Counted from the stretch's first letter, positions 38,391 through 51,696 are shown. The stretch: 64,000 nt of DNA from Saccoglossus kowalevskii (GCF_000003605.2 NW_003130130.1:1-64000); one strand, 5' to 3'. Notes: generated by a model from the sequence alone, not told the origin. A program made the numbers and translations.

Positions 38391-39830
38391 CAGTCTGTTC
38401 TGGTTACACTGGTTCACTTGTTATTGTATACACCCCAGTCTGCACTGGATACACTGGTTCACTTGTTATTGTATACACCCCAGTCTGCTCTGGATACACT
38501 GGTTCACTTGTTATTGTATACACCCCAGTCTGCTCTGGATACACTGGTTCACTTGTTATTGTATACACCCCAGTCTGCTCTGGGTACACTGGTTCACTTG
38601 TTATTGTATACACCCCAGTCTGCTCTGGATACACTGGTTCACTTGTTATTGTATACACCCCAGTCTGCTCTGGGTACACTGGTTCACTTGTTATTGTATA
38701 CACCCCAGTCTGCTCTGGGTACACTGGTTCACTTGTTATTGTATACACCCCCAGTCTGCTCTGGACACACTGGTTCACATGTTATTGTACACACCCCTGT
38801 CTGCTCTGGACACACTGGTTCACTTGTTATTGTATACACCCCAGTCTGCTCTGGGTACACTGGTTCACATGTCATTGTATACACCCAAGTCTTCTCTGGA
38901 TACACTGGCTCACACGTCATTGTATACACCCCAGTCTGCTCTGGACACACTGGTTCACTTGTTATTGTATACACCCCAGTCTGCTCTGGGTACACTGGTT
39001 CACTTGTTATTGTATACACCCCAGTCTGCACTGGATACACTGGTTGACATGTCATTCCATGCATCCCAGTCTGCTCTGGATACACTGGTTCACTTGTTAT
39101 TGTATACACCCCAGTCTGCTCTGGATACACTGGTTCACATGTCATTGTATACACCCCAGTCTGCTCTGGGTACACTGGTTCACTTGTTATTGTATACACC
39201 CAAGCCTGCTCTGGATACACTGGCTCACATCTCATTGTATACACCCAAGTCAGCTCTGGATACACTGGTTGAAATGTCATTCTATGCACCCCAGTCTGCT
39301 CTAGATACACTGGTCCACATGTTATTGTATACACCCCAGTCTGCTCTGGATACACTGGTTCACATGTCATTGTATACACCCCAGTCTGCTCTGGTTACAC
39401 TGGTTCACTTGTTATTGTATACACCCCAGTCTGCACTGGATACACTGGTTCACTTGTTATTGTATACACCCCAGTCTGCTCTTGGTACACTGGTTCACTT
39501 GTTATTGTATACACCCCAGTCTGCTCTGGATACACTGGTTCACTTGTTATTGTATACACCCCAGTCTGCTCTGGGTACACTGATTCACTTGTTATTGTAT
39601 ACACCCCAGTCTGCTCTGGACGCACTGGTTCACTTGTTATTGTACACACCCCTGTCTGCTCTGGACACACTGGTTCACTTGTTATTGTATACACCCCAGT
39701 CTGCTCTGGGTACACTGGTTCACATGTCATTGTATACACCCAAGTCTTCTCTGGATACACTGGCTCACACGTCATTGTATACACCCCAGTCTGCTCTGGA
39801 CACACTGGTTCACTTGTCATTGTATACACC
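38391..39830. repeat. Module A, two starts 991 bp apart
   Basis: CTGGTTACAC lies at 38,400 and 39,391; the interval is 22 units plus one extra C near 38,750. Variants include CTGATTCACTTG near 39,580 and GGACGCACTGG near 39,618; the latter is shared with 12,405. Confidence 0.8.
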
Positions 39831-41040
39831 CCAGTCTGCACTGGATACACTGGTTGACATGTCATTCTATGCATCCCAGTCTGCTCTGGATACACTGGTT
39901 CACTTGTTATTGTACACACCCCAGTCTGCTCTGGATACACTGGTTCACATGTTATTGTATACACCCAAGTCTGCTCTGGGTACACTGGTTCACTTGTTAT
40001 TGTCTACATCCCAGTCTGCTCTGGATACACTGGCTCACACGTCATTGTATACACCCCAGTCTGCTCTGGATACACTGGTTCACATGTTATTGTATACACC
40101 CAAGTCTGCTCTGGGTACACTGGTTCACTTGTTATTGTATACATCCCAGTCTGCTCCGGATACACTGGCTCACACGTCATTGTATACACCCCAATCTGCT
40201 CTGGTTCACTTGTCATTGTATACACCCCAGTCTGCTCTGGACACACTGGTTCACTTGTTATTGTATACACCCCAGTCTGCTCTGGATACACTGGCTCACA
40301 TGTCACCGTATACACCCCAGTCTGCTCTGGGTACACTGGTTCACTTGTTATTGTATACACCCCAGTCTGCACTGGATACACTGGTTGACATGTCATTCTA
40401 TGCATCACAGTCTGCTCTGGATACACTGGTTCACTTGTTATTGTACACCCCAGTCTGCTCTGGATACACTGGTTCACTTGTTATTGTATACATCCCAGTC
40501 TGCTCTGGGTACACTGGTTGACATGTCATTCTATGCATCCCAGTCTGCTCTGGGTACTCTGGCTCACATGTCATTGTACACACCACAGTCTGCTCTGAGG
40601 ACACTGGTTCACTTGTTATTGTATATACCCCAGTCTGCTCTGGGTACACTGGTTCACTTGTTATTGTATACATCCCAGTCTGCTCTGGATACACTGGTTC
40701 ACATGTTATTGTACACACCCTTGTCTGCTCTGGACACACTGGTTCACTTGTTATTGTATACACCCCTGTCTGCTCTGGACACACTGGTTCACTTGTTATT
40801 GTATACACCCCAGTCTGCTCTGGGTACACTGGCTCACAAGTCATTGTATACACCCTGTCTGCTCTGGGTACACTGGTTCACATGTCATTGTATACACCCA
40901 AGTCTTCTCTGGATACACTGGCTCACATGTTATAGTGTACACATCAGTCTGCTCTGGATACACTGGTTCACATGTTATTGTATACACCAAAGTCTGCTCT
41001 GGACACACTGGTTCACATGTCATTGTATACACCCGAGTCA
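39831..41040. repeat. Module C copy
   Basis: 36-bp short unit 40,179-40,214, CATGTCACCGTATAC near 40,303, CATCACAGTCTGC near 40,404, the two-base-loss unit near 40,443, ACCACAGTCTGCTCTGAGGACAC near 40,582, GGCTCACAAGTC, an ACCCTGTCTGC junction near 40,853 and GTTATAGTGTACACATCAG near 40,928. The GACATAACATTG end is absent. Confidence 0.78.
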
Positions 41041-43020
41041 GCTCTCGATACACTGTTTGAAATGTCATTCTATGCACCCCAGTCTGCTCTAGATACACTG
41101 GTCCACATGTTATTGTATACACCCCAGTCTGCTCTGGATACACTGGTTCACATGTCATTGTATACACCCAAGTCTGCTCTGGTTACACTGGTTCACTTGT
41201 TATTGTATACACCCCAGTCTGCACTGGATACACTGGTTCACTTGTTATTGTATACACCCCAGTCTGCTCTTGGTACACTGGTTCACTTGTTATTGTATAC
41301 ACCCCAGTCTGCTCTGGATACACTGGTTCACTTGTTATTGTATACACCCCAGTCTGCTCTGGGTACACTGGTTCACTTGTTATTGTATACACCCCAGTCT
41401 GCTCTGGACACACTGGTTCACATGTTATTGTACACACCCCTGTCTGCTCTGGACACACTGGTTCACTTGTTATTGTATACACCCCAGTCTGCTCTGGGTA
41501 CACTGGTTCACATGTCATTGTATACACCCAAGTCTTCTCTGGATACACTGGCTCACACGTCATTGTATACACCCCAGTCTGCTCTGGACACACTGGTTCA
41601 CATGTTATTGTATACACCCAAGTCTGCTCTGGGTACACTGGCTCACATGTTATAGTGTGCACCCAAGCCTGCTCTGGATACACTGGCTCACATGTCATTG
41701 TATACACCAAAGTCTGCTATGGATACACTGGCTCACATGTCATTGTACACACCCGAGTCTGCTCTGGACACACTGGTCCACTTGTTATTGTATACACCCC
41801 TGTCTGCTCTGGACACACTGGCTCACATGTTATTGTATACACCAAAGTCTGCTCTGGATACACTGGCTCACATGTCATTGTATACACCCAAGTCTGCTCT
41901 GGATACACTGGTTGAAATGTCATTCTATGCACCCCAGTCTGCTGTGGATACACTGGCTCACATGTCATCGTATACACCCAAGTCTGCTCTGGGTACAGCG
42001 GTTCACATGTTATTGTATACACCAAAGTCGGCTCTGGATACACTGGTTCATATGTTATTGTATACACCCCTGTCTGCTCTGGACACACTGTTTGACATGT
42101 CATTCTATGCACCCCAGTCTGCTCTGGGTACTCTGGTTCACATGTCATTGTATACACATCAGTCTGCTCTGGATACACTGGTTCACATGTCATTGTATAC
42201 ACCCCAGTCTGCTCTGGTTACACTGGTTCACTTGTTATTGTATACACCCCAGTCTGCACTGGATACACTGGTTCACTTGTTATTGTATACACCCCAGTCT
42301 GCTCTTGGTACACTGGTTCACTTGTTATTGTATACACCCCTGTCTGCTCTGGATACACTGGTTCACTTGTTATTGTATACACCCCAGTCTGCTCTGGATA
42401 CACTGGTTCACTTGTTATTGTATACACCCCAGTCTGCTTTGGGTACACTGGTTCACTTGTTATTGTATACACCCCAGTCTGCTCTGGACACACTGGTTCA
42501 CATGTTATTGTACACACCCCTGTCTGCTCTGGACACATTGGTTCACTTGTTATTGTATACACCCCAGTCTGTTCTGGGTACACTGGTTCACATGTCATTG
42601 TATACACCCAAGTCTTCTCTGGATACACTGGCTCACACGTCATTGTATACACCCCAGTTTGCTCTGGACACACTGGTTCACTTGTTATTGTATACACCCC
42701 AGTCTGCTCTGGGTACACTGGTTCACTTGTTATTGTATACACCCCAGTCTGCACTGGATACACTGGTTGACATGTCATTCCATGCATCCCAGTCTGCTCT
42801 GGATACACTGGTTCACTTGTTATTGTATACACCCCAGTCTGCTCTGGATACACTGGTTCACATGTCATTGTATACACCCCAGTCTGCTCTGGGTACACTG
42901 GTTCACTTGTTATTGTATACACCCCAGTCTGCTCTGGATACACTGGCTCACTTGTTATTGTAAACACCCCAGTCTGCTCTGGATACACTGGTTCACTTGT
43001 TATTGTATACACCCCAGTCT
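41041..43020. repeat. Module A, module B, module A
   Basis: A units with CTGGTTACAC near 41,179, then B from GTTATAGTGTGCACC near 41,648 with CATGTCATCGTATAC near 41,962, GTACAGCGG and AAGTCGGCTCTGG near 42,021. CTGGTTACAC follows near 42,214. The B copy shares the CATCG and CGGCTC variants with 22,861-24,120 and 59,262-59,610, but carries its own insertion of GGACAC units near 41,765-41,820. Confidence 0.8.
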
Positions 43021-43400
43021 GCTCTGGGTACACCCCAGTCTGCTCTGGATACACTGGCTCACATGTCATTGTATACACCCCAGTCTGCTCTGGGTTCACT
43101 TGTTATTGTATACATCCCAGTCTGCACTGGATACACTGGTTGACATGTCATTCTATGCATCCAAGTCTGCTCTGGATACACTGGTTGACATGTCATTCCA
43201 TGCATCCCAGACTGCTCTGGATACACTGGTTCACTTGTCATTGTATACACCCCAGTCTGCTCTGGATACACTGGTTGACATGTCATTCCATGCATCCCAG
43301 TCTGCTCTAGATTCACTGGTCCACATGTTATTGTATACACCCCAGTCTGCTCTGGATACACTGGTTCACATGTCATTGTATACACCCCAGTCTGCTCTGG
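43021..43400. repeat. Junction block J, copy 2
   Basis: 24-bp deletion near 43,027, 8-bp deletion near 43,088, TGCATCCAAGTCTGC near 43,156, CCCAGACTGC near 43,206 and a CTCTAGATTCACTGGTCC unit near 43,305. Module A resumes at CTGGTTACAC near 43,397. Confidence 0.87.
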
Positions 43401-44940
43401 TTACACTGGTTCTCTTGTTATTGTATACACCCCAGTCTGCACTGGATACACTGGTTCACTTGTTATTGTATACACCCCAGTCTGCTCTTGGTACACTGGT
43501 TCACTTGTTATTGTATACACCCCAGTCTGCTCTGGATACACTGGTTCACTTGTTATTGTATACACCCCAGTCTGCTCTGGGTACACTGGTTCACTTGTTA
43601 TTGTATACACCCCAGTCTGCTCTGGACACACTGGTTCACATGTTATTGTACACACCCCAGTCTGCTCTGGACACACTGGTTCACTTGTTATTGTATACAC
43701 CCCAGTCTGCTCTGGGTACACTGGTTCACATGTCATTGTATACACCCAAGTCTTCTCTGGATACACTGGCTCACACGTCATTGTATACACCCCAGCCTGC
43801 TCTGGACACACTGGTTCACTTGTTATTGTATACTCCCCAGTCTGCTCTGGGTACACTGGTTCACTTGTTATTGTATACACCCCAGTCTGCACTGGATACA
43901 CTGGTTGACATGTCATTCCATGCATCCCAGTCTGCTCTGGATACACTGGTTCACTTGTTATTGTATACACCCCAGTCTGCTCTGGATACACTGGTTCACA
44001 TGTCATTGTATACACCCCAGTCTGCTCTGGGTACACTGGTTCAGTTGTTATTGTATACACCCAAGCCTGCTCTGGATACACTGGCTCACATCTCATTGTA
44101 TACACCCGAGTCTGCTCTGGATACACTGGTTCACATGTTATTGTATACACCCAAGTCTGCTCTGGGTACACTGGTTCACTTGTTATTGTATACATCCCAG
44201 TCTGCTCCGGATACACTGGCTCACACGTCATTGTATACACCCCAATCTGCTCTGGTTCACTTGTCATTGTATACACCCCAGTCTGCTCTGGACACACTGG
44301 TTCGCTTGTTATTGTATACACCCCAGTCTGCTCTGGATACACTGGCTCACATGTCACCGTATACACCCCAGTCTGCTCTGGGTACACTGGTTCACTTGTT
44401 ATTGTATACACCCCAGTCTGCACTGGATACACTGGTTGACATGTCATTCTATGCATCCCAGTCTGCTCTGGATACACTGGTTCACTTGTTATTGTACACC
44501 CCAGTCTGCTCTGGATACACTGGTTCACTTGTTATTGTATACATCCCAGTCTGCTCTGGGTACACTGGTTGACATGTCATTCTATGCATCCCAGTCTGCT
44601 CTGGGTACACTGGCTCACATGTCATTGTACACACCCCAGTCTGCTCTGAGGACACTGGTTCACTTGTTATTGTATATACGCCAGTCTGCTCTGGGTACAC
44701 TGGTTCACTTGTTATTGTATACACCCCAGTCTGCTCTGGATACACTGGTTCACATGTTATTGTACACACCCCTGTCTGCTCTGGACACACTGGTTCACTT
44801 GTTATTGTATACACCCCTGTCTGCTCTGGACACACTGATTCACTTGTTATTGTATACACCCCAGTCTGCACTGGATACACTGGTTCACTTGTTATTGTAT
44901 ACACCCCAGTCTGCTCTTGGTACACTGGTTCACTTGTTAT
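43401..44940. repeat. Module A then module C
   Basis: Module A with GGTTCTCTTG near 43,409, shared with 25,438 and 47,780, and a TATACTCCCCAG variant near 43,828. It switches to C-type units near 44,115 with the 36-bp unit 44,230-44,265, CATGTCACCGTATAC, the two-base-loss unit near 44,495, CTGAGGACACTGG near 44,643 and TATATACGCCAG near 44,674. Confidence 0.78.
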
Positions 44941-45330
44941 TGTATACACCCCAGTCTGCTCTGGGTACACCCCAGTCTGCTCTGGATACACTGGCTCACA
45001 TGTCATTGTATACACCCCAGTCTGCTCTGGGTTCACTTGTTATTGTATACACCCCAGTCTGCACTGGATACACTGGTTGACATGTCATTCTATGCATCCA
45101 AGTCTGCTCTGGATACACTGGTTGACATGTCATTCCATGCATCCCAGACTGCTCTGGATACACTGGTTCACTTGTCATTGTATACACCCCAGTCTGCTCT
45201 GGATACACTGGTTGACATGTCATTCCATGCATCCCAGTCTGCTCTAGATACACTGGTCCACATGTTATTGTATACACCCCAGTCTGCTCTGGATACACTG
45301 GTTCACATGTCATTGTATACACCCCAGTTT
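44941..45330. repeat. Junction block J, copy 3
   Basis: 24-bp deletion near 44,963, 8-bp deletion near 45,026, TGCATCCAAGTCTGC near 45,095 and CCCAGACTGC near 45,142. The block sits directly after CTCTTGGTACAC, as in copy 4. Confidence 0.87.
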
Positions 45331-46340
45331 GCTCTGGTTACACTGGTTCACTTGTTATTGTTGTATACACCCCAGTCTGCACTGGATACACTGGTTCACT
45401 TGTTATTGTATACACCCCAGTCTGCTCTTGGTACACTGGTTCACTTGTTATTGTATACACCCCAGTCTGCTCTGGATACACTGGTTCACTTGTTATTGTA
45501 TACACCCCAGTCTGCTCTGGATACACTGGTTCACTTGTTATTGTATACACCCCAGTCTGCTCTGGGTACACTGGTTCACTTGTTATTGTATACACCCCAG
45601 TCTGCTCTGGACACACTGGTTCACATGTTATTGTACACACCCCTGTCTGCTCTGGACACACTGGTTCACTTGTTATTGTATACACCCCAGTCTGCTCTGG
45701 GTACACTGGTTCACATGTCATTGTATACACCCAATTCTTCTCTGGATACACTGGCTCACACGTCATTGTATACACCCCAGCCTGCTCTGGACACACTGGT
45801 TCACTTGTTATTGTATACACCCCAGTCTGCTCTGGGTACACTGGTTCACTTGTTATTGTATACACCCCAGTCTGCACTGGATACACTGGTTGACATGTCA
45901 TTCCATGCATCCCAGTCTGCTCTGGATACACTGGTTCACTTGTTATTGTATACACCCCAGTCTGCTCTGGATACACTGGTTCACATGTCATTGTATACAC
46001 CCCAGTCTGCTCTGGGTACACTGGTTCACTTGTTATTGTATACACCCAAGCCTGCTCTGGATACACTGGCTCATGTCATTCTATGCACCCCAGTCTGCTC
46101 TAGATACACTGGTCCACATGTCATTGTATACACCCCAGTCTGCTCTGGTTACACTGGTTCACTTGTTATTGTATACACCCCAATCTGCACTGGATACACT
46201 GGTTCACTTTGTTATTGTATACACCCCAATCTGCTCTTGGTACACTGGTTCACATGTTTATTGTATACACCCAAATCTGCTCTGGGTACACTGGTTCACA
46301 TGTTATACTGTGCACCCAAGCCTGCTCTGGATACACTGAT
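45331..46340. repeat. Module A ending in a degenerate patch
   Basis: Starts with CCAGTTTGCTCTGGTTACAC near 45,325 and a three-base gain (TTATTGTTGTATAC) near 45,355. It is regular to about 46,060. The last 280 bp are disturbed: GGCTCATGTCATTC near 46,068 (about one unit lost), CACTTTGTTATTG, CACATGTTTATTG, GTTATACTGTGCACC near 46,303 (a lone trace of module B) and CACTGATGACATG near 46,335. Confidence 0.8.
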
Positions 46341-47370
46341 GACATGTCATTGTATACACCCCAGTCTGCTCTGGATACACTGGTTCACTTGTTATTGTAT
46401 ACACCCCAGTCTGCTCTGGATACACTGGTTCACATGTTATTGTATACACCCAAGTCTGCTCTGGGTACACTGGTTCACTTGTTATTGTATACATCCCAGT
46501 CTGCTCTGGATACACTGGCTCACACGTCATTGTATACACCCCAGTCTGCTCTGGATACACTGGTTCACATGTTATTGTATACACCCAAGTCTGCTCTGGG
46601 TACACTGGTTCACTTGTTATTGTATACATCCCAGTCTGCTCCGGATACACTGGCTCACACGTCATTGTATACACCCCAATCTGCTCTGGTTCACTTGTCA
46701 TTGTATACACCCCAGTCTGCTCTGGACACACTGGTTCACTTGTTATTGTATACACCCCAGTCTGCTCTGGATACACTGGCTCACATGTCACCGTATACAC
46801 CCCAGACTGCTCTGGGTACACTGGTTCACTTGTTATTGTATACACCCCAGTCTGCACTGGATACACTGGTTGACATGTCATTCTATGCATCCCAGTCTGC
46901 TCTGGATACACTGGTTCACTTGTTATTGTACACCCCAGTCTGCTCTGGATACACTGGTTCACTTGTTATTGTATACATCCCAGTCTGCTCTGGGTACACT
47001 GGTTGACATGTCATTCTATGCATCCCAGTCTGCTCTGGGTACACTGGCTCACATGTCATTGTACACACCCCAGTCTGCTCTGAGGACACTGGTTCACTTG
47101 TTATTGTATATACGCCAGTCTGCTCTGGGTACACTGGTTCACTTGTTATTGTATACACCCCAGTCTGCTCTGGATACACTGGTTCACATGTTATTGTACA
47201 CACCCCTGTCTGCTCTGGACACACTGGTTCACTTGTTATTGTATACACCCCTGTCTGCTCTGGACACACTGGTTCACTTGTTATTGTATACACCCCAGTC
47301 TGCACTGGATACACTGGTTCACTTGTTATTGTATACACCCCAGTCTGCTCTTGGTACACTGGTTCACTTG
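46341..47370. repeat. Module C copy
   Basis: 36-bp unit 46,664-46,699, CATGTCACCGTATAC near 46,787, CCCAGACTGC near 46,802, the two-base-loss unit near 46,928, CTGAGGACACTGG near 47,080 and TATATACGCCAG near 47,110. The order is the same as at 44,120-44,930, and both lead into block J, so C plus J forms a composite present twice (about 2.4 kb apart). Confidence 0.8.
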
Positions 47371-47770
47371 TTATTGTATACACCCCAGTCTGCTCTGGGT
47401 ACACCCCAGTCTGCTCTGGATACACTGGCTCACATGTCATTGTATACACCCCAGTCTGCTCTGGGTTCACTTGTTATTGTATACACCCCAGTCTGCACTG
47501 GATACACTGGTTAACATGTCATTCTATGCATCCAAGTCTGCTCTGGATACACTGGTTGACATGTCATTCCATGCATCCCAGACTGCTCTGGATACACTGG
47601 TTCACTTGTCATTGTATACACCCCAGTCTGCTCTGGATACACTGGTTGACATGTCATTCCATGCATCTCAGTCTGCTCTAGATACACTGGTCCACATGTT
47701 ATTGTATACACCCCAGTCTGCTCTGGATACACTGGTTCACATGTCATTGTATACACCCCAGTCTGCTCTG
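47371..47770. repeat. Junction block J, copy 4
   Basis: 24-bp deletion near 47,397, 8-bp deletion near 47,460, a private GGTTAACATGTC near 47,510, TGCATCCAAGTCTGC near 47,527 and CCCAGACTGC near 47,577. Confidence 0.87.
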
Positions 47771-49200
47771 GTTACACTGGTTCTCTTGTTATTGTATACA
47801 CCCCAGTCTGCACTGGATACACTGGTTCACTTGTTATTGTATACACCCCAGTCTGCTCTTGGTACACTGGTTCACTTGTTATTGTATACACCCCAGTCTG
47901 CTCTGGATACACTGGTTCACTTGTTATTGTATACACCCCAGTCTGCTCTGGATACACTGGTTCACTTGTTATTGTATACACCCCAGTCTGCTCTGGGTAC
48001 ACTGGTTCACTTGTTATTGTATACACCCCAGTCTGCTCTGGACACACTGGTTCACATGTTATTGTACACACCCCTGTCTGCTCTGGACACACTGGTTCAC
48101 TTGTTATTGTATACACCCCAGTCTGCTCTGGGTACACTGGTTCACATGTCATTGTATACACCCAAGTCTTCTCTGGATACACTGGCTCACACGTCATTGT
48201 ATACACCCCAGCCTGCTCTGGACACACTGGTTCACTTGTTATTGTATACACCCCAGTCTGCTCTGGATACACTGGTTCACTTGTTATTGTATACACCCCA
48301 GTCTGCACTGGATACACTGGTTCACTTGTTATTGTATACACCCCAGTCTGCTCTGGGTACACTGGTTCACTTGTTATTGTATACACCCCAGTCTGCACTG
48401 GATACACTGGTTGACATGTCATTCCATGCATCCCAGTCTGCTCTGGATACACTGGTTCACTTGTTATTGTATACACCCCAGTCTGCTCTGGATACACTGG
48501 TTCACATGTCATTGTATACACCCCAGTCTGCTCTGGGTACACTGGTTCACTTGTTATTGTATACACCCAAGCCTGCTCTGGATACACTGGCTCACATCTC
48601 ATTGTATACACCCGAGTCAGCTCTGGATACACTGGTTGAAATGTCATTCTATGCACCCCAGTCTGCTCTAGATACACTGGTCCACATGTTATTGTATACA
48701 CCCCAGTCTACTCTGGATACACTGGTTCACATGTCATTGTATACACCCCAGTCTGCTCTGGTTACACTGGTTCACTTGTTATTGTATACACCCCAGTCTG
48801 CACTGGATACACTGGTTCACTTGTTATTGCATACACCCCAGTCTGCTCTTGGTACACTGGTTCACTTGTTATTGTATACACCCCAGTCTGCTCTGGATAC
48901 ACTGGTTTACTTGTTATTGTATACACCCCAGTCTGCTCTGGGTACACTGGTTCACTTGTTATTGTATACACCCCAGTCTGCTCTGGACACACTGGTTCAC
49001 ATGTTATTGTACACACCCCTGTCTGCTCTGGACACACTGGTTCACTTGTTATTGTATACACCCCAGTCTGCTCTGGGTACACTGGTTCACATGTCATTGT
49101 ATACACCCAAGTCTTCTCTGGATACACTGGCTCACACGTCATTGTATACACCCCAGTCTGCTCTGGACACACTGGTTCACTTGTTATTGTATACACCCCA
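47771..49200. repeat. Module A, two starts 990 bp apart
   Basis: CTGGTTACAC falls at 47,769 and 48,759. The first copy has 22 units, including an extra CTGCACTGG unit near 48,303. The second is truncated after CTGCACTGG and TTTATGCATCCC near 49,233. GGTTTACTTG near 48,904 matches the copy near 26,474. Confidence 0.82.
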
Positions 49201-50570
49201 GTCTGCACTGGATACACTGGTTGACATGTCATTTTATGCATCCCAGTCTGCTCTGGATACACTGGTTCACTTGTTATTGTATACACCCCAGTCTGCTCTG
49301 GATACACTGGTTCACATGTTATTGTATACACCCAAGTCTGCTCTGGGTACACTGGTTCACTTGTTATTGTATACATCCCAGTCTGCTCTGGATACACTGG
49401 CTCACACGTCATTGTATACACCCCAGTCTGCTCTGGATACACTGGTTCACATGTTATTGTATACACCCAAGTCTGCTCTGGGTACACTGGTTCACTTGTT
49501 ATTGTATACATCCCAGTCTGCTCCGGATACACTGGCTCACACGTCATTGTATACACCCCAATCTGCTCTGGTTCACTTGTCATTGTATACACCCCAGTCT
49601 GCTCTGGACACACTGGTTCACTTGTTATTGTATACACCCCAGTCTGCTCTGGATACACTGGCTCACATGTCACTGTATACACCCCAGTCTGCTCTGGGTA
49701 CACCGATTCACTTGTTATTGTATACACCCCAGTCTGCACTGGATACACTGGTTGACATGTCATTCTATGCATCCCAGTCTGCTCTGGGTAGACTGGCTCA
49801 CATGTCATTGTACACACCCCAGTCTGCTCTGAGGACACTGGTTCACTTGTTATTGTATATACCCAAGTCTGCTGTGGATACACTGGTTCACTTGTTATTG
49901 TATCCACCCCAGTCTGCTCTGGGTACACTGGTTCACTTGTTATTGTATACACCCCAGTCTGCTCTGGATACACTGGTTCACATGTTATTGTACACACCCC
50001 TGTCTGCTCTGGACACACTGGTTCACTTGTTATTGTATACACCTCTGTCTGCTCTGGACACACTGGTTCACTTGTTATTGTATACACCCCAGTCTGCTCT
50101 GGGTACACTGGCTCACAAGTCATTGTATACACCCAAGTCTGCTCTGGGTACACTGGTTCACATGTCATTGTATACACCCAAGTCTTCTCTGGATACACTG
50201 GCTCACATGTTATAGTGTACACATCAGTCTGCTCTGGATACACTGGTTCACATGTTATTGTATACACCAAAGTCTGCTCTGGACACACTGGTTCACATGT
50301 CATTGTATACACCCAAGTCTTCTCTGGATACACTGGCTCACATGTTATAGTGTACACATCAGTCTGCTCTGGATACACTGGTTCACATGTTATTGTACAC
50401 ACCCCTGTCTGCTCTGGACACACTGGTTCACATGTTATTGTATACACCCCTGTCTGCTCTGGATACACTGGTTGACATAACATTGTATTCACCCAAGTCT
50501 GCTCTGGATACACTGGCTCACAAGTCATTGTATACTCCCGCGTTTGGTCTGGATACACTGGCTCACATGT
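49201..50570. repeat. Module C with complete C end
   Basis: 36-bp unit 49,546-49,581, GTACACCGATTC near 49,697, GGGTAGACTGG near 49,788, CTGAGGACACTGG near 49,828, AAGTCTGCTGTGG, GGCTCACAAGTC, GTTATAGTGTACACATCAG near 50,209 and 50,344, GACATAACATTG near 50,474 and CCCGCGTTTGG near 50,538. Confidence 0.82.
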
Positions 50571-50960
50571 CATTGTATACACCCCTGTCTGCTCTGGACA
50601 CACTGGTTCACATGTTATTGTATACACCCAAGTCTGCTCTGGGTACACTGGTTCACATGTTATTGTATACACCCAAGTCTGCTCTGGGTACACTGGTTCA
50701 CATGTTATAGTGAGCACCCAAGCCTGCTCTGGATACACTGGCTCACATGTCATTGTATACACCAAAGTCTGCTATGGATACACTGGCTCACATGTCATTG
50801 TATACACCCGAGTCTGCTCTGGATACACTGGTCCACATGTCATTGTATACACCCAAGTCTGCTCTGGATACACTGGCTCACATGTCATTGTATACACCAA
50901 AGTCTGCTCTGGATACACTGGTTCATATGTTATTGTATACACCCCTGTCTGCTCTGGATA
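50571..50960. repeat. Short module B
   Basis: GTTATAGTGAGCACC near 50,704 (private GAGC), CAAAGTCTGCTATGG, GGTCCACATG, CAAAGTCTGC and GGTTCATATG near 50,924, then CCCCTGTCTGC. Confidence 0.78.
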
Positions 50961-51249
50961 CACTGGTTTACTTGTTATTCTCTACACCCCAGTCTGCTCT
51001 GGATACACTGGCTCACACGTCATTGTATACACCCCAATCTGCTCTGGATCACTTGTCATTGAATACACCCCATTCTGCTCTGGACACACTGGATCACTTG
51101 TTATTGCATATACCCAATTCTGCTGTGGATACACTGGTTCACTTGTTATTGTATACACTCCATTCTGCTCTGGGTACACTGGATCACAAGTCATTGTATA
51201 CACCCAAGTCTGCTCTGGCTACACTGGATCACATGTCACTGTATACACT
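50961..51249. repeat. Locally diverged module C units
   Basis: Six to seven units carry an unusual density of substitutions, several repeated from unit to unit: GGATCAC instead of GGTTCAC four times (51,037, 51,091, 51,180, 51,229) and ATTCTGC instead of GTCTGC three times (near 51,071, 51,117, 51,161). Others are GTTATTCTCTACACC, CATTGAATACACC, TTGCATATACCC, CTCTGGCTACAC and TATACACTCAAG. The order still follows module C, including a 36-bp unit at 51,022-51,057. Confidence 0.85.
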
Positions 51250-51696
51250 CAAGTCTTCTCTGGATACACTGGCTCACATGTTATAGTGTACACATCAGGC
51301 TGCTCTGGATACACTGATTCACATGTTATTGTATTCACCCCTGTCTGCTCTGGACACACTGGTTCACTTGTTATTGTATACACCCCAGTCTGCTCTGGGT
51401 ACACTGGCTCACAAGTCATTGTATACACCCAAGTCTGCTCTGGGTACACTGGTTCACATGTCATTGTATACACCCAAGTCTTCTCTGGATACACTGGCTC
51501 ACATGTTATAGTGTACACATCAGGCTGCTCTGGATACACTGGTTCACATGTTATTGTATTCACCCCTGTCTGCTCTGGACACACTGGTTCACATGTTATT
51601 GTATACACCCCTGTCTGCTCTGGATACACTGGTTGACATAACATTGTATTCACCCAAGTCTGCTCTGGATACACTGGCTCACAAGTCATTGTATAC
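51250..51696. repeat. Perfect 447-bp copy of 19,651-20,097
   Basis: Identity is unbroken at an offset of 31,599, including the rare CACTGATTCACATG, ACACATCAGGCTGC (twice, 225 bp apart) and TGTATTCACCCCTG. On the right the copies part inside the unit after GGCTCACAAGTC: 20,098 continues to CCCGCGTTTGG, whereas 51,697 continues to CAAAGTCTGCTATGG. Confidence 0.92.
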
